A stretch of 15,201 nt of DNA from Hamiltosporidium magnivora (GCA_004325065.1 PITI01000296.1:1-15201), one strand, 5' to 3'; numbered from the stretch's first letter, positions 1-8,648 are shown. The notes: generated by a model from the letters alone, not told the origin. A program made the numbers and translations.

Positions 1-2
1 CA

Positions 3-119
3 ACGGACATTAACGAACTCTGGGCAATGCCTCACACATTAATTAATTCTACACACCTTTTAGATGAAAGGCTTTGGAACGTAGGTATCGCAGGTTTTAC
101 CTATGGAGTGTTGGGATAG
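3..119 (+). CDS. C-terminal tail of an unidentified reading frame, cut by the window edge
   Basis: An open frame runs in from the left edge for 38 codons and stops at TAG (117-119). I do not recognise the product. The visible end is LWNVGIAGFTYGVLG, a mildly hydrophobic terminus. The stretch is clearly richer in G and C than the DNA after position 120, and it uses codons such as ACG, GAC, CTC and AAC that are rare in the genes to the right. That composition change argues that it is, or recently was, coding. It could be the end of a host gene or a piece of a mobile element. Only the tail is present, so no start, domain or function can be assigned. Confidence 0.35.
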   Translation, partial: TDINELWAMPHTLINSTHLLDERLWNVGIAGFTYGVLG

Positions 120-1353
120 CAATTATTTAATTTAAACATAGAACTGCGTTAATTTCATGAAAACAAATATAACACTTGCCACTATTTTAAAAAGATGTGA
201 TACTTTTAAATAAAACTATGATTACTTCAATTATTATAATTATTCTACAATACATCTTGTTTATTTGAATAAAATTCGGAAATATATTTCAAAAAATTTT
301 TTATACTTATTAAAAAGAAAATCAAAGCATCAATTTTAAAAATAATCATAAATATTTCATTCATTTAAAGTAACATTTATTTGTGTTAAAATTCCTTGTA
401 TAAAAACATTTTTAATAATTGTCTAAAATAGTAACGAAATTGCAATTATTTTTAAAAATGTTTTGATGTACTTCTTTAAATAAAATCTATTATAAATGAA
501 AACCAGTTAAGGAACAGGTACAATTTTTTCCTAATTCGGATCTAAACTTTGGCAGAATAATTGAAAAATCTTTAATAAGTAAAAAATATTTGATTTATAG
601 ACTCAAAATTATTAAATTTCTGCTCTTTGTTGCAATTCCTCTACTTAATAATTCACCTAAAATAACTCATATGAGTTAAAAGGTATATATTTTGTTTAGT
701 AAATTATTTTTATATTTCAGTCCAGCGGATCCCCGCATAAACAGGGCCGCTTCCTATATTCTTATCTTTGATGTATCCAGTTATAAACTGCCAGGATCGC
801 ATATTTTTTATTTTTTTATTGTAGAATCATGTAATTTCAAAGCTTTAAAATAATAAAAAAATAATTAACTTTTTTAAGAAATATAACCCCATATGTTCCT
901 TCAAATTAGATGTTTAAATTATTTTAATCTAAAAGTAAACCTGCTGCTAAAGAAAAATATTAAGTTTAAGGAAATATCTTATTAAAATATATATAGAAGT
1001 CAAAAAAATCTCCACCATAAAGGTAAATACGAAATATAAACAGAATAATTAAAAAACATCTAAAAATCTAATCTTATAAAAGAATTTATATTTGAAAATT
1101 AATTTATGATTTCAAAGAATTTGATCAATGAAGTATATAAAGAATTAAACAAATGGTTTGTCTATAAAATTTCTTTGACAAAAAACTAAACATTTCAATT
1201 ATTTTCACTTTTGCTTTTATTTTTGTTTTGTGGCTTTACAAATCAAAAAAAAATCAAAAAAAATTTTAACTCAAAAATTCTTGGTGTAACGTTTTTGTAT
1301 CAAAATAAAAAAAAATATATTTTAAAACTTTTAAAACAAATTATTCAAATTCT
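120..1353. other. AT-rich intergenic region with one GC-rich island
   Basis: This stretch is almost entirely A and T with scattered stops in all frames and no convincing gene. The exception is the GC-rich patch around 710-802, listed separately. A short frame of 30 codons at 893-985 starts 2 nt after CCCC (887-890), which mimics the start signal of the real genes, but it has no recognisable content. I saw no tRNA-like or rRNA-like sequence. Confidence 0.6.
710..802 (-). other. GC-rich island, possible remnant of coding or repeat DNA
   Basis: A block of roughly 80 bases, including 719-752 where G and C dominate, sits in DNA that is otherwise nearly all A and T. On the minus strand it reads as an ATG-to-TAA frame of 30 codons (beginning MRSWQFITGYIKD). 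On the plus strand a frame stays open for 57 codons (680 to the stop at 851-853). Neither translation is recognised. The sharp edges and composition resemble the retroelement fragments elsewhere in the window, so a decayed insertion is the simplest reading. A small functional RNA or short gene cannot be excluded. Confidence 0.35.
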
Positions 1354-1357
1354 CCCC
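1354..1357 (+). promoter_or_regulatory. CCC-type start-proximal signal of TFIIE beta
   Basis: CCCC followed by AA and then the ATG at 1360. A C-run immediately before the start codon is the known microsporidian expression signal. It decides this start over a longer overlapping frame beginning at 1211. Confidence 0.75.
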
Positions 1358-1359
1358 AA

Positions 1360-1989
1360 ATGTACCATAATTATAATAGAGAACCTTCATATCGACATTT
1401 AAATAGCTACATACATGCTATATTAACTCTTCTTAAGCAGCATGACCGCCCATTATCATTTAGTGAAATAAAACAATCTTTAAATATAGATCTGACACAA
1501 AATCGACAATTATTTGACATTCTTCACAAAAATCCAAAAATAACTTTTACAAATGACACACTTCTATTTCAACCTCTTTATAATATAAGATCAGCCGAAG
1601 ATTTAGAAAAAATAATGAGAGAAGCGGAAGGAGGATTGCTTTTGAATGATTTACTTGATTCACCAGTAGATGTACAGCCATTTATAGCAGAACTGCAAAA
1701 AGAAAATAAGATCTTTGTTCTTAAAGACACAGATAATTCTCAGATTGTATTTTTTAATGACACAATTCAAAATACAGCTGCACCCCAAATTAAAAGTTTA
1801 TTTCATACAATTTCAGTACCAAATTATCAAGATCTCATCAAAGAATTAAATACAGCTGGTATTAAAAGCGGAATACAAGAAGAAAAGAAGAGATACGTTG
1901 TTGTACAAAAAAGTAAAGTAAAAAAATACAAAAGAAAAATTAAGATAACAAATACCCACATTAAAGATCTTAACCTTGACTTAAGTTAA
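1360..1989 (+). CDS. TFA2: Transcription initiation factor IIE, beta subunit
   Basis: Small subunit of TFIIE, which with TFIIE alpha joins the RNA polymerase II preinitiation complex in the nucleus, recruits TFIIH and helps promoter opening. The 209-residue protein matches the family in order. A first winged helix (about 14-75) contains the family pattern of a short helix, RPLSFSEI (30-37), then NPKITF and FQPLYNIRS (70-78). A second winged helix (about 80-122) contains GGLLLNDLLD. The segment around 150-170 (NYQDLIKELNTAGIK) resembles the family stretch after the winged helices. A basic tail (about 184-197) is consistent with DNA contact. It is shorter than yeast (about 330) and human (about 290) versions because the disordered N-terminus is missing, which is typical of microsporidian proteins. 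The start is set by CCCC just upstream. It converges on RPA2, leaving 40 bp between stops. Confidence 0.88.
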   Translation: MYHNYNREPSYRHLNSYIHAILTLLKQHDRPLSFSEIKQSLNIDLTQNRQLFDILHKNPKITFTNDTLLFQPLYNIRSAEDLEKIMREAEGGLLLNDLLDSPVDVQPFIAELQKENKIFVLKDTDNSQIVFFNDTIQNTAAPQIKSLFHTISVPNYQDLIKELNTAGIKSGIQEEKKRYVVVQKSKVKKYKRKIKITNTHIKDLNLDLS

Positions 1990-2028
1990 CTTCAATAAGC
2001 AAATTTAATTTAAACACAAAAAATTGTT

Positions 2029-2034
2029 TTTATT
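2029..2034 (-). terminator. Polyadenylation signal AATAAA overlapping the RPA2 stop codon
   Basis: On the minus strand the last sense codon GAA and the stop TAA are followed by AAA, creating AATAAA across the stop. Polyadenylation signals at or inside the gene end are common in microsporidia and imply a very short 3' untranslated region. AT-rich DNA makes chance matches frequent, so this is moderate evidence. Confidence 0.45.
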
Positions 2035-2719
2035 CAGTTGTGTGATATTCCAGGCCTTCCACACTGTAAAGATGACAATCATTCAATAAAGCTTCAATAT
2101 TTTCTCTTACCTCTTGTTCTGGATATTTATCTTTTAACATACCCACAACTATATCAACATGTATTCCTCTTTCATCTTGATTGCTCCTGTAACAATTTAT
2201 TATATCTTCTTTTATTTTAGCAAAACTTTTATTCTCTGATTTTTTGACGTTTTTAGAAAGTTTAAGAGTTTTTAAATAGAACATATGTTGAAAAATACAT
2301 TCAACAAAATGTTTAATAAAAAAATTTGTATCATCAATTTTAGATATAAATGACGCTCCGATTGTTTTAACACCATTAAATACTCTAATAGAACCAACTA
2401 CTTTTAAAAGATTGGGTGGTTCAATAAGTCCAACTGTTTCTTCTTCAAATAAACCACGCGGCCAAAAGGCACATTCAATTGAACCGGTTGTATCTTCAAC
2501 ATTGAAAATGGTTCCTGTTGTATTGACACGAGTACTTCTTACAAACCCCATGATTTGAAGATTAGTTACCTCGACATCATCTATTCTGTAATCTGTAGAA
2601 GGTTCTTCAACAGGTGAATTAAGAATTTGTTTAATTGTAAAAGATCTAATTGTTCTCAACGATGAAGAAACTTCTCTCTTTGGTGAAGAATGAATATAAC
2701 CGCCATCATCATAACTCAT
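2030..2719 (-). CDS. RFA2: Replication protein A 32-kDa subunit
   Basis: Middle subunit of the heterotrimeric single-strand DNA-binding protein RPA, needed in the nucleus for replication, repair and recombination. The 229 residues show the full family architecture. A short acidic, glycine and serine-rich N-terminus (1-20, GGYIHSSPKR) corresponds to the phosphorylated tail. An OB fold (about 46-150) begins IDDVEVTNLQIMGFV and includes FNVEDTTGSIECAFWP and LLKVVGSIRVFNGVKTIGA. After a linker, a C-terminal winged helix (about 168-229) contains RGIHVDIVVGMLK and LLNDCHLYSVEG, the domain that in other eukaryotes docks repair proteins. Length is slightly below yeast and human (about 270). The start is set by CCCCC one base upstream. 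The gene ends 40 bp from the convergent TFIIE beta gene. Confidence 0.9.
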   Translation of the reverse strand: MSYDDGGYIHSSPKREVSSSLRTIRSFTIKQILNSPVEEPSTDYRIDDVEVTNLQIMGFVRSTRVNTTGTIFNVEDTTGSIECAFWPRGLFEEETVGLIEPPNLLKVVGSIRVFNGVKTIGASFISKIDDTNFFIKHFVECIFQHMFYLKTLKLSKNVKKSENKSFAKIKEDIINCYRSNQDERGIHVDIVVGMLKDKYPEQEVRENIEALLNDCHLYSVEGLEYHTTE

Positions 2720-2720
2720 A

Positions 2721-2725
2721 GGGGG
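2721..2725 (-). promoter_or_regulatory. CCC-type start-proximal signal of RPA2
   Basis: On the minus strand CCCCC is followed by a single T and the ATG. This is the longest C-run among the five start signals. Confidence 0.75.
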
Positions 2726-3920
2726 TTAATAAAAACGAGTTATAGATATAAAAATGAATGCTTTTTTTTTGGTTTGTAATACTGGTTTAAAAATTTAATG
2801 AAAAATTAGATGAATGATTTTAAAAAAATATACGGAAGTTTAAAGGCCAAATTAAATCTGAAAATTACTTAGAAACCTAAAACTCAAATTATAAAATACT
2901 TGTGAGAAAAATGTACGTAAATGGTTGTTAGAAGTAGGATTTTGTTTTAAATGAAATTTGACTACAAAATAATAAGACTTATACAAAATAATAATATTTT
3001 TTAATTCGCTGTGCATTGAGAAACTGAATATCAACTTTTGTGAAATTAAATTTTATGAAACATGCAACATATGATTCTATATTTTAATTTGCGATTCATA
3101 TTCCTATGGGTTTGAATTTTATGCAATAGGAAAAAAATTTTTAACTTTTAATGATTTTAAAATGATTAAATAATCCAAATAATTCTAACTAACTCGTAAT
3201 TTTTTCTATTTAGGTTTTCCACGTTTTTATTACAGCCTTTAGACTTTGGTTTTTTTTTTGATCTCAATAAAATTTATGTAAAATTAAACTGTTTTTTTTG
3301 TTATCCTTGTTTGTTTTTTCCAAATCATTTTTCTTTTTATTTTAACTTTCACTTCTATTTGACTTTTTTCTATGCTTTGAATAAGCTTAGGAAACTTTAT
3401 TTTATTCACTACCTAATGTTTAATAATTTTAGTATTTGTTTGTTTTACACCTTCTTACGTATTATTAACTTCAATTATTGTTGTAAATGAGCATGATTAA
3501 GCTATATGATTAGTTCAAATATGACTAATTACTTCATTAGATTATCTACATAGAATTATCTAACATTTATGACATATGATAATCAATTATAAGTATATTA
3601 TTGGTCAGTATAAATATAAGTATACGTAAGTGTTAAATAAATATGTGTTTTGATAATAATTTTTTATTTACTTTGAAAAAAACTAGTGGTAGTGGAACGA
3701 AAATACATCTGTATGTTTAGATTTTTATTGATAGTCGATGTATATTTTGACAACTTATATATTTATTTATATTGCCACACACATTATCCAATAACGAATT
3801 GTTCGACATTAAATCTTTGATAAAATTGGGTTCACAAGTCAGCAAACCATATATTTTATTTGTTTTTTTGTTTCAACTATTTGAAGTGAATCTTGACAAA
3901 GAAATTTGAATTTAAAAGCC
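2726..3920. other. AT-rich intergenic region, no gene recognised
   Basis: No frame with conserved content is visible. The part from about 3479 to 3695 looks somewhat like a retrotransposon LTR. It starts with TGTTG, carries TATAAATATAAG (3610-3621) and AATAAA (3637-3642), and is followed by TGGTAGTGGAACGAA (3686-3700), which could pair with a tRNA 3' end. No second LTR copy or clear right border was found, so it is not called as an element. A 30-codon minus-strand frame at 3717-3809 has no recognisable product. Confidence 0.5.
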
Positions 3921-4200
3921 CTATTTATTTACCTTACCATATAAAAGATATATTTTTGGTTTAATATTAAATATTAATATATCGGTTTTTATACGGGTGT
4001 CTGCTTTTATTTCTGCAGATAAATTTTCAAGAATTTCTTGAATAATGTGATTCCTAACTTATTTTGAAGATTTGAATTTATATCTATTAAATAAATATAT
4101 ATCTGGACTCCGAAATACTTTTTATTTCGTTTGGTGTAGTCAAACACAAACATTTTTTAGGATCAAGTTCTCTTACTTTCTTACTAAATGTTGTTACGCC
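3921..4200 (-). pseudogene. Possible continuation of decayed retroelement coding DNA
   Basis: Directly downstream of the LINE remnant on the same strand, two further stretches stay open: 37 codons (4200 to the stop at 4087-4089, starting GVTTFSKKVRELDPKKCLC) and 45 codons (4058 to the stop at 3921-3923, including HIIQEILENLSAEIKADTR). Neither has a start codon in a sensible place. The second vaguely resembles the region following the reverse transcriptase in some LINEs, where a D-x-R-I-x-x-D pattern is seen, but the match is weak. The local base composition is less AT-rich than the gaps around it. They may be parts of one larger decayed insertion or unrelated chance frames. Confidence 0.25.
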
Positions 4201-4217
4201 TCAATATAGCGCTAGCC

Positions 4218-4617
4218 TCATATAATTATAAAATTCCACCTGTTACGATCAAGCGCCTCCTTTTCCCATTCGTCTATTCCAAGATTACTGAGATCTTCTT
4301 TAATACCATCTAGCCATCTAGTTTTATGGCAAACAAGGATTCTTCGACCAGTGATTGAAAATATACACCCTTTCTAACACACTCCTTTCTTTCATTCGTT
4401 CAAGATGGCCCAGCCATCCGAGTCTGGTTTTTATCACTTCGTTAACAATACTGTATTTCGATATGAATTTTGAATCTCGATTTTGTTACGAATTCGGAAC
4501 TCTTCTAGCTGGTTCCCTGTCGGTACGTATATTCTAATATGATCCTTGCTACCATATACCCAGTATCACTGCATTCGTTTTATCAATATTCAAGGTTTGC
4601 AGCCGCAAGTCATGGGT
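4218..4617 (-). mobile_element. Decayed LINE (non-LTR retrotransposon) reverse-transcriptase remnant, C-terminal part
   Basis: Minus-strand frames together show the landmarks of the end of a LINE polymerase in the right order. DLRLQTLNIDKTNAVILG (about 4611-4558) matches the family pattern in which N-x-x-KT follows the last polymerase motif. A short piece in another frame (about 4559-4490) contains IRIYVPTGNQLEEF. RLGWLGHLERMK (4425-4390) matches the widely repeated R-L-x-W-x-GH-x-x-RM box. After another frame change come RRILVCHKTRWLDGIKEDL and EWEKEALDRNRW (4346-4233), ending at TGA (4218-4220). At least three frame changes and internal TAG/TAA stops show that it is dead. Catalytic motifs upstream are missing, as expected for a 5'-truncated copy. 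The style is closest to RTE-like elements of arthropods; the clade is my inference. Confidence 0.8.
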
Positions 4618-4640
4618 TTAAGAAATCCTCTACATCGATT

Positions 4641-4999
4641 TTATTTGCACCTACAAATACATTAAATCCTAAATATAACAGAAGACTATTTCATCACGTG
4701 GTTTGATGTTTCCTTTCTAAGGATATCTTTGAATCAAGAACAAGAAAATCTTAAATTTTTTCTAATATATGTTTCCAAATGCAATATTGTGGTTTCTATT
4801 TTGGTGATATAAATTTTCCAGTTCAGCTTTTCTTAGATATCATGATATTTCTTCCTAAATTACAAAATCCTTTAATGAAGTATTTTATCAACTAAACAAT
4901 GTATAACTTATTTACAGAACTATTTATTTGAACACCCATCATTTTTTTGTTTTTATACATTATGGGGTAGGTTTTAACTAAAGCTAATATGTAACAAAA
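4641..4999. other. Intergenic region upstream of the DENN gene
   Basis: No gene is recognised. The first part may still belong to the LINE remnant, because its composition changes only gradually. A 22-codon minus-strand frame (4892-4960) has CCCC 3 nt upstream of its ATG, but its content is featureless and this is probably chance. Confidence 0.4.
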
Positions 5000-5002
5000 C
5001 CC
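5000..5002 (+). promoter_or_regulatory. Possible CCC signal of the DENN gene
   Basis: CCC lies 10 nt before the ATG at 5013, farther than in the other four genes. The frame is closed by TAA at 4992-4994, so 5013 is the first possible start. Confidence 0.45.
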
Positions 5003-5012
5003 ATTCGACTTA

Positions 5013-7298
5013 ATGAACCAAAATAAATTATTGGATAATTTTTATCTTTTCAAAAGAAAATTAGAATACAATGAATATTACATTCAAGAATTAAAAATAC
5101 ATGATATTTGCGATCCTATTGATTCTTCTTATTCTATTATTACAAATGAAGATCTAAGAATTGAATTTTATGAATATGTAGAAGTAAATGGTGAAAATAA
5201 TCAAAAATCAGGAAGCGCATATATTTTATATAAAATGGGAAAAGAGGGATTTGATTTTCAGTTTGTAGAATCAAATGAAACAACCGGAAGTTTTTTAATT
5301 TTTGATGGTAAAAGATATTTCTTTAAGAAAACAAATAAGAAAAACAATAGTGAAATTGGAATTTTCTTTCCGATTTTTATTGCATCCGAAAAAAGTCTGA
5401 AATTTAAAAATTTTTACAAGCATATGGAATCGATTGATAAAAATTTTTATGAAATAGAACTCTCTATTGAAAAGAATAATACATTGCGATCCTTTATACC
5501 GTTTTTTCTGTTTGAAAACAAAAAATATTTCGGAAATTTAAGTGTTCATACATTTATTTTTATTAAATCAGCAGATGAAACAAATTATGGATATTATATT
5601 CGATATATAAATAATAATTCTGAATATTTTTTTGTAATGATTACATGTATAAATCATCATGAATTTATTTTGTTTTTAATCAATTGTTATAATTTAATGA
5701 TGGAATATACTGATATTCAAAAAACCAATCTGATTGAAACAATTATGGAAATTCCAATTTTTAATAGTAGTCTTTTCTCAGTTGAATATAAAAGAAATAA
5801 ATTAATTGAAATTGATAAAATACAAAGAGATAATTTTACTTTAGTATTCGATAATGATTTTTTAATAAAAGTATTCTCACATATTTTTATGGAAGAAAGA
5901 ATTGTTTTCCTATCAAAATCTGCTTTTCAAATATATCAGGTTATTTTATTTATTTTGAAATCTCTTGCACCATTTGAATGGGACTTTTTAGTCGTTTCTC
6001 CATTACCACAGCAGCTTTCTTTTTTGTATGAAAGTCCTTTTCCATTTATTTTTGGAATCGAAAAAGGTGCAGAAGATTTCAATTTTGAATCTTTAGATGT
6101 CATCGTTATCGATTTAGATGAAATGTGTATTTTACGTGAAAATAAAATTCGGTATTTACCATTCTACGATGATTTGAAATATTCACTGAGTACATTTGAA
6201 GATAAGCTTTCTGTTATGAAGAGATATTTTTTAATCATCGAAAATAATATTAAAATACTACGAGAAAAGGCTTTTAGTAAAATATATGAAAAAAATGAAA
6301 TTTTGAAAACCGAACTAATAACATTTTTAGAAGATTCTAAACGTATTTTCAAGGAATATGAATTTTTTAAAAATGAAGATGATTTTTTTAATATTTTCGG
6401 CGGAACTCGATTTTTTAAAAGATATTATCATAAGAAAAATTTCGATCAAATATGTCAGTATTCTGTCAAAATGAATGAAAATAGTGCCAAATTATTATTC
6501 ATGCCATTTGTTTATATAGATAGTGTGAATAAAAAGGAATTGGAATTTGATTCAATAAAGGTTTGGATTAAAATGTTAAATCATTTTGTGAAAAAAGCAA
6601 TATTGTTTATTAACGAAAGAGGTTATTTAAAAGAAACAGCATTTTTGTTTTTCGGAAAATTATCAGAAGCAAATGATTTAGAAAATTTAACATTTTTTTT
6701 AAATTTTTTAAAAAGTCTAAAAATAGAAATTGATTCTAAAATGGTGGATAATTTAAAGGCAACAACGGATTCTAAAATCATAAAAAATAGATTTTTCGAA
6801 TTTTTTGACCTTTCAAATTACAGAATAATACCATTGAAAATTTGTGACTGCAATATTTTATATACAACCAACAAAAAACTTATAGAATTTTTGAAAAAAA
6901 ATATAAAAAGTGAAATAAATTGGAGTTCAAAAAACTGTCGATGTGGGAATAATTACAGTACATCTTTATTTATATATAAACTTGAAAATTGTGAAATTCA
7001 TAATTCATTAATAGTAAGATTGATTCTACCTGAAAATATATTTTTATTGATAGATTTTATAATCTTAGAAAATGTTACAAAAGTAGAATTAATGGAGAAA
7101 GAAAAGGATTTGTTCTGGAATATTTTGTTTTATTTTTTATATTTTGATCTGCCAATATCAGCATCAAAAAATTGTCCTGAAATTGATTCAAATTATGAAA
7201 TTACTGAAAATCATTGGAAATCAGGCGAAAGACATCATTATGATGTTTTTGGGAGTCCCTCATTTTTGAAGGATGATGATTTTGATTATTTTCTTTAA
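5013..7298 (+). CDS. DENN-domain protein, DENND4/Crag-like Rab guanine nucleotide exchange factor
   Basis: DENN proteins activate Rab GTPases on membranes by exchanging GDP for GTP. This 761-residue protein shows a tripartite DENN module. The upstream part (about 175-235) has HTFIFIK and YGYYIRY. The core (about 275-372) has FSHIFMEERIVFLSKS, LAPFEWDFLVVSPLP, SPFPFIFGI and VIVIDLD, all hallmark positions. The downstream part (about 400-475) includes FGGTRFFKRYY. The C-terminus carries two cysteine pairs (C611/C613 and C642/C644) and then DLFWNILFYFLYFDLPIS (699-716), which resembles the conserved FWN-x-x-WYF-x-R-x-x-LP segment that ends DENND4 proteins. That C-terminal match is why I prefer DENND4/Crag over other DENN families; in animals that family acts on Rab10. 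It is less than half the length of animal DENND4. Its Rab partner here is unknown. The gene is very AT-rich (many K, N, F, I). Confidence 0.75.
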   Translation: MNQNKLLDNFYLFKRKLEYNEYYIQELKIHDICDPIDSSYSIITNEDLRIEFYEYVEVNGENNQKSGSAYILYKMGKEGFDFQFVESNETTGSFLIFDGKRYFFKKTNKKNNSEIGIFFPIFIASEKSLKFKNFYKHMESIDKNFYEIELSIEKNNTLRSFIPFFLFENKKYFGNLSVHTFIFIKSADETNYGYYIRYINNNSEYFFVMITCINHHEFILFLINCYNLMMEYTDIQKTNLIETIMEIPIFNSSLFSVEYKRNKLIEIDKIQRDNFTLVFDNDFLIKVFSHIFMEERIVFLSKSAFQIYQVILFILKSLAPFEWDFLVVSPLPQQLSFLYESPFPFIFGIEKGAEDFNFESLDVIVIDLDEMCILRENKIRYLPFYDDLKYSLSTFEDKLSVMKRYFLIIENNIKILREKAFSKIYEKNEILKTELITFLEDSKRIFKEYEFFKNEDDFFNIFGGTRFFKRYYHKKNFDQICQYSVKMNENSAKLLFMPFVYIDSVNKKELEFDSIKVWIKMLNHFVKKAILFINERGYLKETAFLFFGKLSEANDLENLTFFLNFLKSLKIEIDSKMVDNLKATTDSKIIKNRFFEFFDLSNYRIIPLKICDCNILYTTNKKLIEFLKKNIKSEINWSSKNCRCGNNYSTSLFIYKLENCEIHNSLIVRLILPENIFLLIDFIILENVTKVELMEKEKDLFWNILFYFLYFDLPISASKNCPEIDSNYEITENHWKSGERHHYDVFGSPSFLKDDDFDYFL

Positions 7299-8648
7299 AA
7301 TATATTTCATTTTTAAATTTTATAAAATTTACATTTAGATAATATACGTTTTCAAATTTTTAATATTTTTTATGAAATTAAATTTGCTAAAAATCATTTT
7401 CTTTTAGAATATTTGATATACATCTTACATGATTAAAGAATTTCTAAATTCTGTAATAGTGTAATTCAAAAAATTATATTTACAATAGATATTTTTTTGA
7501 CATCAAACTTTCAATTTTACTTTTACATTATTTATTTATATAAATGGTTACTTGTGCTCTCACTATCTTTAATCAAAATAATTTTTTCGTTAATAGTTAC
7601 TTTGAAATAAAAATGTTTTGGTATTTAAGTCTAACTAAATTACTATTTGATTTGCCACTTTAATTAAATTTAAAAAGATTTGACAAAATAATTTTGCTTT
7701 ATTTAAAAAATAAAATTTTATCTTACATTTTTGTGAGGTAAATTTTCTAACAGTTATTGTTCGTTTAATAAATTATAAATGCCCTAAAACATAATTAATT
7801 TGTATGAAATATTTCTAAATTTCTATCAAGTTTATTGGTAGTTTATTAGGTGGAATAAATCATATTTTATAATTTTAAAATATTCGGCTAAATTACAAAA
7901 CAATCACTTTATTATTTTCAATATGTCTAAACTATTCCTCAAGCTGTTATAACAATAAAATTTTAAGAATTATTGATTTTTGACCGTAATAATATTTTGT
8001 ACTAATTATTATGATCTTTCGGATATATTCTTTATTTAATACTGTAAATAAATATTTTTAGATTATAAATATAGGTATCTTACTTTGATCAAATTGGTTT
8101 TTAATATATATATTGGTTTTTTACCATCTTTATTATATATATAGATGTACAATTAATTTTTTAACAAAGCTATATAAAAAAGAAAACTGAATTTATTTCT
8201 TAACTTTTAGTAAATAATGTAGAAATTAAATGATTTCTTTGTAAATTATAAGTTTATAACCAGAAGTTTAAAGATTTTTTTATAAAAAATAATTTATGAA
8301 TTAATTTAGAAGATAACATTCAAAAAGAATTGATTTAATAAAATTAATACAATGTTATGATATTTTTTATATTAGATTTATTTTTTTTAAATAGATTTTC
8401 TAATTTATTGTAATAATAGACTTTAATTTATCAAATTAAAATGTACTTTAGAAATTTCGCAAATATATATCGATTTCTTTTTTAATTATTTCTTTGTAAA
8501 TTTTTTTATTTTAGATTAAAGACGATTTTCTTTCTACAATCATCAAAAATTTATTTGTTATGTGAATTTGTTTGAAGCAAAATTGTATTTTTATTTTAAG
8601 ATTTCTAATTTTTAAAAAAAATCGTTTTATTTCCGATATTTTTTCCTT
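7299..8648. other. AT-rich intergenic region, nothing recognised
   Basis: About 1.35 kb of nearly pure A and T with frequent stops in all frames and simple TA-rich runs near 8103-8145. I see no gene, RNA gene or retroelement motif. A stretch at 7736-7751 looks like a tiny intron (GTAAAT, CTAAC, AG) but is not inside any gene. Confidence 0.65.

Noticed and set aside
663..678. Perfect 16-bp palindrome TAACTCATATGAGTTA
   Set aside because: A few palindromes of this length are expected by chance in a 15 kb window of this base composition, and nothing nearby suggests an operator or element end.
1211..1402. 63-codon plus-strand frame overlapping the start of TFIIE beta
   Set aside because: It consists of low-complexity K, N, I and F codons from AT-rich DNA and overlaps a well-supported gene in another frame. 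No C-run precedes it.
2852..3034. 60-codon minus-strand frame in the gap after RPA2
   Set aside because: No recognisable content, no C-run before the ATG, and composition equal to the surrounding non-coding DNA.
4355..4537. 60-codon plus-strand frame
   Set aside because: It is antisense to the LINE polymerase remnant, whose minus-strand translation carries recognisable motifs.
4892..4960. 22-codon minus-strand frame with CCCC 3 nt before its ATG, divergent from the DENN gene
   Set aside because: Too short and featureless, and one or two such C-run and ATG coincidences are expected by chance in this much intergenic DNA.
7736..7751. Intron-like string with a GTAAAT donor, CTAAC branch motif and AG
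   Set aside because: Only 16 bases long, shorter than known microsporidian introns, and not within any reading frame.
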